Below are positions 1 to 8,571 of a DNA stretch of 64,000 nucleotides, piece after piece. The notes beneath the pieces are model-generated. The model was not told the origin of the DNA. It saw nothing but the letters and a program-made list of their open reading frames with translations, and searched no databases. The position numbers and the translations under genes were made by a program. The first letter of the stretch is position 1, and each line of letters starts with the position of its first letter. The stretch comes from Cyclobacterium amurskyense (lineage in GTDB: Bacteria; Bacteroidota; Bacteroidia; Cytophagales; Cyclobacteriaceae), in NCBI RefSeq assembly GCF_001050135.1, contig NZ_CP012040.1, positions 2,136,001 through 2,200,000 on the forward strand. The letters are read 5' to 3'.

Positions 1-551
1 TCAGTGTTTCTTTTCCCAATATTGCGCAATGCCCAATTCACAGCTTTTTTAACATAGATTCTCTCATCATTTGCTTCTCGCTTAATGATGGGGAAGAAGG
101 GTTCAAATATTGAATTGTCTGACAATTTATCTGCCATACAGTAGGAAGCCATAATTGTAAAGCCTGCTCTTTTTTCAAATTCAGGTTTCCTTTTTGTCCA
201 TTCCAAGATCTTTTCAAGGGCGAATTCACTTTTAGCAAACAGCCCCATAGAAAAACTATCACAAACCTCCCAATTCTCAAAAGTTTTGACCCATTTTTCC
301 ATCAAGTCAACGGTAACATCCTTGGGCTTGAAAATTTTGCTACATAAAATGCGGGCTTCGTAAATACCGCTATCAAAAAGTTGCAGGGCAAGTTCATTGT
401 CCTTGCCAATCTCTTTAGCGATCTTCTTTAGTTCTGAATGATATATCCCCAAAGAGTTATTAGAGACAATCCCAAATTTCCTTTCCTTAAAAACGACCTT
501 TTCAGGATTTTGAAGCGCGTAAAGTAGTTCTATGGTTTCCTTATAGGTCAA
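1..551 (-). CDS. DNA alkylation repair protein, AlkD-like (3' end outside window)
   Basis: Reading the minus strand from a TTG at 549-551 gives 183 uninterrupted codons to the window edge. An in-frame TAA sits 12 nt upstream and the first in-frame ATG is only at residue 84, so TTG is the best start. The N-terminus (NPEKVVFKERKFGI, residues ~15-28) and the block NWALRNIGKRN near the edge match the helical-repeat DNA alkylation repair family, which excises or stabilises positively charged alkylated bases. The family is ~220-230 aa, so about 40 residues should lie beyond base 1. The family call is from recognition only; a non-ATG start in this family is plausible but unproven. Confidence 0.75.
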   Translation of the reverse strand, partial: MTYKETIELLYALQNPEKVVFKERKFGIVSNNSLGIYHSELKKIAKEIGKDNELALQLFDSGIYEARILCSKIFKPKDVTVDLMEKWVKTFENWEVCDSFSMGLFAKSEFALEKILEWTKRKPEFEKRAGFTIMASYCMADKLSDNSIFEPFFPIIKREANDERIYVKKAVNWALRNIGKRNT

Positions 552-640
552 TATTCTTATATTTTAAAATTGTAAGCAGCAGTATGAATTCTAAAATTTC
601 ACCCCAACACTCCAATCCATTAACGATTAAAAATTAACCA

Positions 641-1948
641 TTAATATTTATCATGTATAAAATACAATAGCTTTTGCAGTTCTTTCTTTTGCACACTGGA
701 GCTTCCGCTGTAGTTGTTGAAAAAAGTGCTGAAAAGCAAGGTTTTGCCACTTTTGGTAATAAGGAACCCACTTAGGGCAGTGCTCATAGCAAGGGTGCCG
801 GTTTTGGCGTAAATATAGGCAGGTTGCCCCGGATCTGCCGGGTACCAGTTGCGTATAGTACCGGATTCTCCCCCTGCCGGGAAGTAAGCCTTAATTTTTT
901 CCATAGGGATTTCTGAATGGATTTTTTGAAGCAGTTTGATAACCGAGCGAGGGGTAAACATATTCTGTGGAGAAAGCCCAGATCCATCCACCCACTGCGG
1001 CTCATCAGGTAGGTCTGCCAAGAAGTGTTTTTTGGCATAGGAGATGCCTTCGCTGATATTGATGGAGTCTAAAACAGCATCAGAGACCAGGGCCATCAGC
1101 TGTTCGGCCAAGAAATTATCACTAATTTTCATCATCTGCGCATACAAGGAATCTGCCTTAACCGTTTGCAATTTCTCATGTGGCCCTTGGGTAATGCCCT
1201 TGTTTTCCAGGAGTGTTATTTGTTTTCCCACAGCTTCCTGCAAGAGGTTTTTGGTCAATGTGGCAGAGGTAATAAATGGTTTATCGGTTGCAAAAGTCAA
1301 GCTGTCTTTTTCTTTGTTTATGGCATATTCATAGGTATTTCTTTTAAAGTCTCTTTGGATAAAATAATTATCTGGAGGCGTTCGATTTGATGGCATTAGA
1401 GGTAAAAGGACAGATTTTGGATAGGGTGATGCTTCCGCTAACTCAGCTCTTTTAGAAAAGCGCAAAACATTTCCATAAATGGGCATGGCGGATCGCTCAG
1501 CAGCAAAATAGTAAGGAAACCAGTTCCATGACCAACCCGGGCCATAGCTGGAAAGCTGCTCAAAATTATCCACTAGATACAATTTTTTATCTTCCTTTTT
1601 TAGAAAGTTCACAACAGTACTGTCCTTAAAGTCCGGATGCAAAAGTGAGGGGTCACCTGTTCCCCAAAAAATTAGCGAATCGCCCTGGTAGGTATAATTC
1701 AAACCGTTGATGTATCCATCACCCAGGGCTTTGTAACTGGAATAAAAGGTAAATATTTTAGTATTGGAGGCTGGGATAAAGTATTTGGCTTCGTTTAATT
1801 TTACCAGTGTTTTGTCCTTTACCGGATCATAAAGCATAAAACCCATGTGCCCTTTTTCAAACACATCTGAAGTACGTACAGTCTTGTTGATTTTTTGAAC
1901 GGTGCAGGAAAAGAATAGCAATATGCACAACCATTTACAATGTTTCAT
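641..1948 (-). CDS. D-alanyl-D-alanine carboxypeptidase/endopeptidase, PBP4 (peptidase S13) family, lipoprotein
   Basis: This protein is predicted to trim or cleave peptidoglycan peptide cross-links in the periplasm. The three penicillin-binding motifs are visible: SNTK (Ser61/Lys64), the SDN of ISDNFLAEQ, and KTGTL near the C-terminus. I start at 1946-1948 because it gives a typical lipoprotein leader with lipobox LFFSC (Cys15); an in-frame ATG eight codons upstream (1970-1972) would bury that leader. Length is 435 aa, normal for the family. A MITE-like repeat begins only ~28 bp upstream, so the promoter must lie in or across that element. dacB is the usual symbol for this family, but orthology is not certain. 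Confidence 0.85.
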   Translation of the reverse strand: MKHCKWLCILLFFSCTVQKINKTVRTSDVFEKGHMGFMLYDPVKDKTLVKLNEAKYFIPASNTKIFTFYSSYKALGDGYINGLNYTYQGDSLIFWGTGDPSLLHPDFKDSTVVNFLKKEDKKLYLVDNFEQLSSYGPGWSWNWFPYYFAAERSAMPIYGNVLRFSKRAELAEASPYPKSVLLPLMPSNRTPPDNYFIQRDFKRNTYEYAINKEKDSLTFATDKPFITSATLTKNLLQEAVGKQITLLENKGITQGPHEKLQTVKADSLYAQMMKISDNFLAEQLMALVSDAVLDSINISEGISYAKKHFLADLPDEPQWVDGSGLSPQNMFTPRSVIKLLQKIHSEIPMEKIKAYFPAGGESGTIRNWYPADPGQPAYIYAKTGTLAMSTALSGFLITKSGKTLLFSTFFNNYSGSSSVQKKELQKLLYFIHDKY

Positions 1949-1973
1949 AGGGTGAGGATCTGAGAAATACATT

Positions 1974-2189
1974 TTAACCCGAAATATGCAATAGACAATC
2001 TATTACGTGCTGAAATCGCTTCAAAATCTGCCACTTCGTTGCTGTTTTCAATTTCACCATAGCGGTGCTATGCTAAAATCTCCAAACAGCCTGATTATCT
2101 TGTGATTGCAACACTTCCCGTAAACACGAGACAGGCTTCACCCCTGACTATTGTCAGGACGGAGAAATCCTATTACATAATCCGGTTTT
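1974..2189. repeat. MITE-like element, copy 1
   Basis: About 215 bp, repeated at 52987-53203 and, inverted, at 63578-63798. The ends are imperfect inverted repeats: the left end reads AACCCGAAATATGCAATAG and the right end, reverse-complemented, AACCGGATTATGTAATAG. Internal palindromes include CCTGAC/GTCAGG at 2143-2158 and CATAGC/GCTATG near 2075. It has no coding capacity. Copies 1 and 2 differ at about eight positions. It lies just upstream of the PBP4-like gene. Confidence 0.85.
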
Positions 2190-2464
2190 AATCTGGCTTT
2201 TAAACCATAGGAAAAGTAACATTTTCCGTCCAATTGAGGAAGTGAATTTAGCAATTACTGGCAAAATCCCGATTTAATTGTGATCAATCAGTTTCGCAAC
2301 AAAGCTTAGGTAAATTGATTTTGTCAGCATTGTTGCAGAAAAAAAAGTAACAATACCGCCAAAATCCGGAGTCGGTTATACAATTTACCATGGGAGCAGC
2401 CCATGGCTTTATGTACATCATTCTTTCTGGGTTGAAAGGTAAGTTTTCGTTGTTTTTAAGAAAT
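2190..2464. other. intergenic DNA with a short repeat and a hairpin
   Basis: No coding signal seen. It contains a 53-nt repeat (2315-2367) shared with 30753-30804, and a perfect hairpin with arms CCATGGG (2388-2394) and CCCATGG (2400-2406). Confidence 0.6.
2315..2367 (-). repeat. short dispersed repeat, copy 1
   Basis: On the minus strand this reads as a ~52-nt sequence with an almost identical second copy at 30753-30804 (about 47 of 52 positions by eye). The best conserved part is CTGCAACAATGCTGACAAAA. There is no coding potential. Confidence 0.7.
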
Positions 2465-2493
2465 ATCCCCTCTTTTTGTCATAAAGAGGGGAT
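2465..2493 (-). terminator. terminator hairpin after the SusD gene
   Basis: Arms ATCCCCTCTTT (2465-2475) and AAAGAGGGGAT (2483-2493) pair perfectly around a 7-nt loop, 10 nt after the SusD stop codon. Confidence 0.8.
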
Positions 2494-2502
2494 TTAAAAC
2501 TA

Positions 2503-3906
2503 TTACTCGTTCCACCAAATCCTGTCCAAAAGGGTGACATCAGGGACATTTTGCCCATTTCTGCTCACCTCATTGTCTGGATAGGCAAGCCTTCTGATGT
2601 ACTGTCCGTTGAGATTGCCATTTAGGTTATCAGGTAAGGTCATGTCTTTATAACTGTAATCAAACCTTCTGGCATCATTCCAGGTTTCTGGGTGGAGGAA
2701 GAGGGCGACCCATTTTTCCTTCATTATATCTGCTAGGCTAAGAGAGGATGCTCCCATGCTTACTTCTGGATTATTGAGATAAGCCATTTTATCGTCAGCG
2801 CTTACCTCTAGCATGTCCATATGGGCTTCAATTCCCTCAAGATAGGCGGCATATGCCCTGTCGGGGTCCATTGGTAAAGCTACTTCTGCCTCTATGAATT
2901 TCTGCTCTGCATAGGTGGCGATTAAAAGAGGGGATTGCTCAGAAGTATAATATTGTCCGGGAATCAGGGTAGATCTTGCACCTTGTTCAGGTGCATTGCC
3001 TCTGCCTGCCCCATTGGTGACACCTATGTACACCCCATCATCCGTGGCCCCAATCATCAAAGGCATTCTTGGATCCATTGTAGAATAGGACGTTCCATCC
3101 AATGCTTCTATAAATTGGGTTGAAATCCATCCTCCTAACAGTAGGTTTTCATTGTCAATAGCCTCTTGAGCCCAGGGGTTGAATCGCTGTTCAAAGAACA
3201 CCACAGTGGCATCATCTTCATTGCTCATCATGCCATTATCTAGGGCGGTTAAAATGGTCTGCGCATTATAAGCCGCTTTTCCTTTTGTGTGAAGCATAAA
3301 TCTGGCCTTTAGCATGTTACCAAATTTTATCCAGGAAGAAACGTCCCCGTTGAAGATGAAATCGTCATCACCTAGGGAAAGGGCCGTAGTTCCTGAGAGA
3401 TTTTGGATCCCTTGATCGAGTAGGCTAAATACCTCTGTATACAATTGCTGGTCATCATCATAAACTGGTGTGACCGAAGTAAAATCAAAACCTTCTGAAT
3501 AAGGGACGTCTCCAAAAATATCAACAGTCATTCCCAGGTTAAGTGCCATTAGGATTTGGCCGGCCCCTAGATAGTGTCCGGCATCTTCTTCTTCGGCCTT
3601 TTGCATCAGGTCTGTCAAATCTGTCATCACATTGTACAAATCAAACCACAGCCCACTATAATTGCTTGCATCCATAATATCTGAAGCACCAGCTGGATTG
3701 GGCGAGGCCAGGTATTGTACATAATGGGAGGTGATGCTACCAATTGCTTGTACATTGAGAGAAGTCTCGTAAGTAGCATTGGTCATCAGTCCAGAAATAG
3801 GTGAATCCTGCGGATTATTGGGATTTTCGTTGACATCGAGAAAATTCTCACATGAGCTTAACGCTAAAAAGAGCATTAGGCCGAGTATAGTATATATCGC
3901 TTTCAT
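2503..3906 (-). CDS. SusD/RagB family nutrient-binding outer membrane lipoprotein
   Basis: Surface lipoprotein that would cap the neighbouring SusC channel and capture its substrate. The leader MKAIYTILGLMLF with lipobox LSSC (Cys19) is followed by NFLDVNENPNNP, typical of the SusD-like_2 subgroup. Length 467 aa is in the usual range. Its start lies 12 nt after the susC-like stop, so the two are co-transcribed, and a hairpin terminator follows. No glycosidase, sigma/anti-sigma or hybrid sensor gene adjoins the pair, so the substrate cannot be inferred. Confidence 0.92.
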   Translation of the reverse strand: MKAIYTILGLMLFLALSSCENFLDVNENPNNPQDSPISGLMTNATYETSLNVQAIGSITSHYVQYLASPNPAGASDIMDASNYSGLWFDLYNVMTDLTDLMQKAEEEDAGHYLGAGQILMALNLGMTVDIFGDVPYSEGFDFTSVTPVYDDDQQLYTEVFSLLDQGIQNLSGTTALSLGDDDFIFNGDVSSWIKFGNMLKARFMLHTKGKAAYNAQTILTALDNGMMSNEDDATVVFFEQRFNPWAQEAIDNENLLLGGWISTQFIEALDGTSYSTMDPRMPLMIGATDDGVYIGVTNGAGRGNAPEQGARSTLIPGQYYTSEQSPLLIATYAEQKFIEAEVALPMDPDRAYAAYLEGIEAHMDMLEVSADDKMAYLNNPEVSMGASSLSLADIMKEKWVALFLHPETWNDARRFDYSYKDMTLPDNLNGNLNGQYIRRLAYPDNEVSRNGQNVPDVTLLDRIWWNE

Positions 3907-3918
3907 AATTGCAGTTTT

Positions 3919-6900
3919 TTAAAGTCCAAGGTTCAGGTTAAAGAAAAAGCTCTGTACGCCGGGATAGCCCAGACCTGTTAAACCAATGGCATTACCGCCA
4001 GCCCCGGCAGAAAAAGACTCTGGGTCAAATCCGTCCCAAGGGGTGTAAAGGATAATATTATTGGCAGCTATAGAAACTCTTGCTGTTCTAAACGGAGTTC
4101 TTTCCAGTAGACCAGGGTTTAGATTATAACCAAGGGTGATGTTGCGCAATTTGATAAAACTGGCATCACTGACAAAATTTTCACTTGTAGTTCTGTAATG
4201 ATTTCTCCAGTATCCAGCCCCATAATCTACGCCATCAGGACCTACTCCTTGACCCAGCCAAACTTCTTTTGTGTTGGGACTTCCATCTGCCAGCACTCCA
4301 TCAAAAACCCTAAAATCTTCCCGAGCCTCCGTGAATTTATTCTTGCCAAATGCAGAAAGGAAGTTCGCATATTGATTGTATTGCTCTAAACCTGTTCTGA
4401 AGTCAATAAGGAAGGATAATTCGAAATCTTTGTAGTTGAAATCATTTCGAATTCCACCAATCCATTTGGGCACAGCATTACCTAAGATAAGCTGTGTACC
4501 AGTTCTAGATGGAAAACCATTGGCCCCAATAATTACCGGAAGACTGCGGTCCAAAAACAAATTGTCAGGATCTGAACCAAACCTTTGGTAAGAACTACCA
4601 AAAATATTACCATAGGCTTCTCCTTCCAATAGTTTCATAGTAACGGTTGATCCCGCGTACCCAAATTGGCTTCCCACCACAATTTCATCAATGCCTTCCT
4701 TGATGGCTTTAATTTCATTATTATTGATGGATAAGTTGGCGGAAATGTTCCATGAAAAACCTTGGCTTTCTATTGGACTTCCGCCCAAGATAAATTCAAA
4801 TCCACTGTTTTGGATCTCACCAGCATTGGTGATATAAGAAGAAAAGCCTGTGGCATCGGATACCGGAACAGGGATAATCTGATCTCTCGCATTAGATTTA
4901 TAATAGGTGACATCAAAATTGGCCCTATTGTTCAAAAATGCGGTTTGCAAACCAAACTCAATAGAAGTAGTCTGCTCTGGCTTAAGTGCCAAATCTCCAT
5001 AAACCGAATTTCTTGTAAAACCTACCTGACCATTCAAAGGAAAAATGGAAGGTGAGACATAAGTAGCACCTAGGATATGTGGATCAGTATCTTTCCCTAC
5101 CTGTGCCCATGAGGCCCTTAATTTACCGAATGTCAACCAGGAAGGTAGCTCCATATTTTCGCTAAACACATAACCCAAGTTAAAGGAAGAGTAGAAAAAG
5201 GAGTTGTTGTCCTTGGGTAGGGTAGAAGAAATGTCATTCCGTCCGGTGATGTTCAGGAAGAGGTAATTTTTATAATCAACCATCAAATCTCCATAAAAAC
5301 CTACCAATCTTCTTATGGATTTGTATTGACTGGCAAAAATCTGAGAGGCTGCACTGAGGTTGTAAAATTCAGGAATAACAAAATTTTCACCACGTGCTGT
5401 AACTCGGTCATATTTTCGCTCAAATATATCATTACCCAACCTCAGGCTGGTATTAAGGTCAGTAGAAAACTGTTTCTTTAAAGTAAGGTAGAAGTTAGAG
5501 GTTAGGTCCCTGCTGTTGATCCTTGTTTCCTCCAAATAACCTGTTGAACTTAAAGGAACCTCTCCGTCAATACCTTTTGGTCCAGGAGTGATTTCTGTAC
5601 GTTGGTCGCTGTAGAAGTCATTTCCCAGGCGATAAGAAAAGGCAAGCCAGTCGGTAGGGCTGTAATTAAAATTGATATTTCCTATTACCCTATTGACATC
5701 ATCTTCATAAGTTGCAAAACGCGCATCATAGATTGGATTGGTGTTGGAATAGGTTCTCATCGTTCCATCCTCATTGATATAATCCCGGACATCGGTGGTT
5801 TCGGACCAGTACATCATACGCTCCATAAACCGGTCATGAGGAACCCTATTTCCTCCCGAGTTGCTGTAATTGACAGATCCAGAGAAATCAAACTTCTCAG
5901 AAACTTTCACGTTTCCTGATAATTTGGCGGTGGTTCTGTCCCAACTAGAAAAAGGGATGATACCTTCCTGTTTTAGGTTGCCAAAGGAACCATAAAAAGT
6001 AGCCTTTTCATTACCTCCGGAAATGCTCAGGTTATTGTCGAGCTGTACGCCGGTATTAAAAACCCGGTTCCAGTTGTCCTGGTATTTGTGATCGGGAACG
6101 GTTTGTTGTACTTCTGCTATAGGGGCTCCCCAAGAAGGCCAAAAGCTAGATGGCTGGTACTCTCCACTAAAGCCCTGACCATATTTGTCCTGTAATTTTG
6201 GCAATTGGTTGAGGGTTTCAAAACCTACTGAGCCATTGTAATTAACCCTGACTTCTCCTGCCTTGCCCTTTTTGGTGGTGACAATTACCGCACCATTTGC
6301 AGCCCTTACTCCATAGAGAGCGGTTGCTGCTGCACCTTTCAGTACAGAAATGGAGGCCACATCATTGGGGTTAAGGTCGGCCATTCTGTTCGATAGGCCC
6401 CTTGGCGTACCAGTAGACTCGATGGTGGAGTTATCCACAGGCACACCATCCACGACAAAGAGCGGTTGGTTGTTAGCTCCTGGGTCTAGGGAGTTGATCC
6501 CTCTGATGATGATCCTTGCTGACTGGCCTGGAGCACCACCTGAGTTGGTTATCTGAACACCAGCTGCTTGACCTTGAAGGGAATTCACCAAGTTGGGCTG
6601 TTTTGTTTTGGTAATGGCTTCTGCATCTATGTTTTGAGCAGCATAGCCCAGTGATTTTTTCTCCTGGGAAATACCAAATGCCGTCACAATAAACTCATCC
6701 AAACCTTTTGCTTCGGATTCCATTACTACATTTAGGTTCTGCTGGTTGCCTACCGTAATGGTCTGGGAAGCATACCCAATATAGGAAAAAACCAGTTCGG
6801 TGTTTGAATCAGGGACATTAATGCTGAAGTTCCCGTTAATATCAGAGACCGTACCGGTACCTGTACCTTTTGCTACAATGCTAACACCTGGAAGACCTTC

Positions 6901-7014
6901 CTGATCCTCTGCAGATGTCACTTTTCCGTTGACAGTACTTTGCTGAGCCATAAGGCTACCGTTAATTAGCAATAGTAACAACGTGAATAAACAATAAGTA
7001 AAATTTTTCTTCAT
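3919..7014 (-). CDS. SusC/RagA family TonB-linked outer membrane transporter
   Basis: A 1031-aa TonB-dependent receptor for large nutrients. A signal peptide (~1-23, ending in LMA) is followed by a CarboxypepD_reg-like beta-sandwich (~26-112: TVNGKVTSAEDQEGLPGVSI, then FSYIGYASQ). Next comes a SusC-type signature with an unusual FIVTAFG in place of VVVTGYG, a plug domain (~120-250, ending GAVIVTTKKGKAGEV), and a C-terminal 22-strand-type barrel ending in FNLNLGL. It is the first gene of a two-gene unit with the SusD gene. The promoter should lie in 7015-7160; I could not fix it. Confidence 0.95.
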   Translation of the reverse strand: MKKNFTYCLFTLLLLLINGSLMAQQSTVNGKVTSAEDQEGLPGVSIVAKGTGTGTVSDINGNFSINVPDSNTELVFSYIGYASQTITVGNQQNLNVVMESEAKGLDEFIVTAFGISQEKKSLGYAAQNIDAEAITKTKQPNLVNSLQGQAAGVQITNSGGAPGQSARIIIRGINSLDPGANNQPLFVVDGVPVDNSTIESTGTPRGLSNRMADLNPNDVASISVLKGAAATALYGVRAANGAVIVTTKKGKAGEVRVNYNGSVGFETLNQLPKLQDKYGQGFSGEYQPSSFWPSWGAPIAEVQQTVPDHKYQDNWNRVFNTGVQLDNNLSISGGNEKATFYGSFGNLKQEGIIPFSSWDRTTAKLSGNVKVSEKFDFSGSVNYSNSGGNRVPHDRFMERMMYWSETTDVRDYINEDGTMRTYSNTNPIYDARFATYEDDVNRVIGNINFNYSPTDWLAFSYRLGNDFYSDQRTEITPGPKGIDGEVPLSSTGYLEETRINSRDLTSNFYLTLKKQFSTDLNTSLRLGNDIFERKYDRVTARGENFVIPEFYNLSAASQIFASQYKSIRRLVGFYGDLMVDYKNYLFLNITGRNDISSTLPKDNNSFFYSSFNLGYVFSENMELPSWLTFGKLRASWAQVGKDTDPHILGATYVSPSIFPLNGQVGFTRNSVYGDLALKPEQTTSIEFGLQTAFLNNRANFDVTYYKSNARDQIIPVPVSDATGFSSYITNAGEIQNSGFEFILGGSPIESQGFSWNISANLSINNNEIKAIKEGIDEIVVGSQFGYAGSTVTMKLLEGEAYGNIFGSSYQRFGSDPDNLFLDRSLPVIIGANGFPSRTGTQLILGNAVPKWIGGIRNDFNYKDFELSFLIDFRTGLEQYNQYANFLSAFGKNKFTEAREDFRVFDGVLADGSPNTKEVWLGQGVGPDGVDYGAGYWRNHYRTTSENFVSDASFIKLRNITLGYNLNPGLLERTPFRTARVSIAANNIILYTPWDGFDPESFSAGAGGNAIGLTGLGYPGVQSFFFNLNLGL

Positions 7015-7426
7015 AAAATTTAACCGATTAATTGACGATAATTTAACAATTCAAATAGTCTTTAATTTTTAACCTGAAATGGCTAATAAGGCTAAAGGGA
7101 AGTTGATTTTATCAAAATTTTCTTCCCAAAAACGATGTTTTTGCCTAATAGAGGTTAAATGGGGTTAATTTGTGTTAATGAATTACCATTTAAGTTAATT
7201 ATAAATAATTCAAAACCTCCAAAAAGCCAAAATAATTATCAATTAATTAAATTTAATTTTGACAATGGAAAAGTCAATTTATGGGTTAATATCACTACTT
7301 GCCTCAGGGGTTTTCTCGAGGAGATAAATATTAGCACATTTGTTCCCTTACTTTTTATAAAGATTTAATGACTTTTCTTAAAATTTGTATTTAACCTCGC
7401 TCTTGAGAAAATTGATATATTTGAAT
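7015..7426. other. divergent intergenic region between susC-like gene and cdd
   Basis: About 410 nt of AT-rich DNA. A 69-codon reading frame at 7159-7368 (plus) has low-complexity composition and no recognisable motif, and I do not accept it. It must hold promoters for both flanking transcripts, but I found no convincing -33/-7 pair. Confidence 0.5.
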
Positions 7427-7915
7427 ATGAAAAGAACCAAAAAAGTCAGCAATATCAATACCATGGAAATGATTTCTCCTGAGGGTTTGAATGAAAGCCA
7501 GGCAAAATTGATAAACTTGGCAAACAAAGCAACTGACAAGGCCTATGCACCTTACTCTAATTTCCGGGTTGGTGCAGCGCTTGTTTTAGAAGATGGACAA
7601 ACTTTCTGGGCAAATAATCAGGAAAACATATGTTACCCTGCAGGGATTTGTGCAGAACGGGTACTTTTAAGTTATACACATTCCAATTTTCCAGACTTAA
7701 AACCCCTATCAATAGCCATTGTGGCCAAAAAATCTGATAATTCTGGTTTGGCTACTGTTACTCCTTGTGGCTTGTGCAGACAGACAATTAGTGAATACGA
7801 GATGAAATTTGACAGCCCTATTGAGGTGCTGATGCTCCGTGCCGATGGGCATGTTTTAAAGGCTGGTGGAATTGACCAATTGCTTCCTTATAAACTTGAA
7901 GATTTAAATGAATAA
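7427..7915 (+). CDS. cdd: cytidine deaminase
   Basis: Hydrolytic deamination of cytidine/deoxycytidine to uridine in pyrimidine salvage. The zinc site is complete: CAE (Cys75, Glu77 as proton shuttle) and PCGLCRQ (Cys114, Cys117). The substrate-binding block YAPYSNFRVGAAL (residues 40-52) is also present. It is 162 aa from ATG 7427. A second in-frame ATG at 7463 is an alternative start, because an AT-rich TATATTTG lies only 4 nt before 7427. The stop overlaps the next ATG by one base (TAATG), suggesting coupled translation. Confidence 0.93.
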   Translation: MKRTKKVSNINTMEMISPEGLNESQAKLINLANKATDKAYAPYSNFRVGAALVLEDGQTFWANNQENICYPAGICAERVLLSYTHSNFPDLKPLSIAIVAKKSDNSGLATVTPCGLCRQTISEYEMKFDSPIEVLMLRADGHVLKAGGIDQLLPYKLEDLNE

Positions 7916-8562
7916 TGGTTCAAAATGAAATACAGTTTCAGGCCAAGCAGACTTTTTCGCTTAGCCATGCACCCTTAGGAGAGGAAAAAACGATTTGGAT
8001 TGTCTTTCATGGATATGGTCAACTGGCCAAATTTTTCCTAAGGAAATTCAATTTATTATTTGAAGACAATACCTTAATAGTGGCTCCAGAGGGGCTCAAC
8101 CATTTTTACCTTAAAGGTTTTTCGGGAAGAGTAGGGGCCAATTGGATGACCAAACATGAGCGAGAAATTGACATCACCAATAGTAATGCTTACCTCAATG
8201 GAATAATAGAAGAATTGCTTCTCAAGTATGAAAATATGCCTCAAATTAATGTTTTGGGGTTTTCCCAAGGAGCGGCCACTATGAGTCGATGGATCTGTCA
8301 ATCAAATCTAAAACCAACAAAAGTGGTTTTTTGGGGTGGAGCCCCTGCTCATGATTTGGAAACTTCCCTAATGCTTGAAAGGCTTAACAGCAGTCAGGTC
8401 ATTTTGGCATTGGATGACAATGATCCCTTTTTACAATCAGATATTTATACCCAAGTGGAAAACCGCCTTTCCGATGCTGGTTTTGCCAATTTTAAAGAAC
8501 TGAAGTATTCAGGAGGCCATGAATTAGAGGCAGGATTGCTCAAAGAAATATTTTTGATGTAA
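7915..8562 (+). CDS. alpha/beta hydrolase, carboxylesterase-type
   Basis: A 215-aa cytoplasmic serine hydrolase. Visible elements are the oxyanion-side FHGYGQ (residues 31-36), the nucleophile elbow GFSQGAA (Ser117), a likely acid in LDDNDPF, and the catalytic His of GGHELEAG near the C-terminus. No signal peptide. This resembles phospholipase/carboxylesterase-type predicted esterases; the substrate is unknown. It overlaps cdd by one base and is followed 9 nt later by waaA. Confidence 0.8.
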   Translation: MVQNEIQFQAKQTFSLSHAPLGEEKTIWIVFHGYGQLAKFFLRKFNLLFEDNTLIVAPEGLNHFYLKGFSGRVGANWMTKHEREIDITNSNAYLNGIIEELLLKYENMPQINVLGFSQGAATMSRWICQSNLKPTKVVFWGGAPAHDLETSLMLERLNSSQVILALDDNDPFLQSDIYTQVENRLSDAGFANFKELKYSGGHELEAGLLKEIFLM

Positions 8563-8571
8563 TTTTGCCCC

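Noticed and set aside
38..280. 80-codon minus-strand frame at the left edge
   Set aside because: It overlaps the AlkD-like frame, which reads continuously in a different phase with family-like sequence.
2503..7014. complete polysaccharide-utilisation locus around SusCD
   Set aside because: No glycosidase, regulator or transporter gene adjoins; only the pair is supported.
7159..7368. 69-codon frame before cdd
   Set aside because: Asn/Lys-rich AT-driven translation, no motif, located in promoter DNA.
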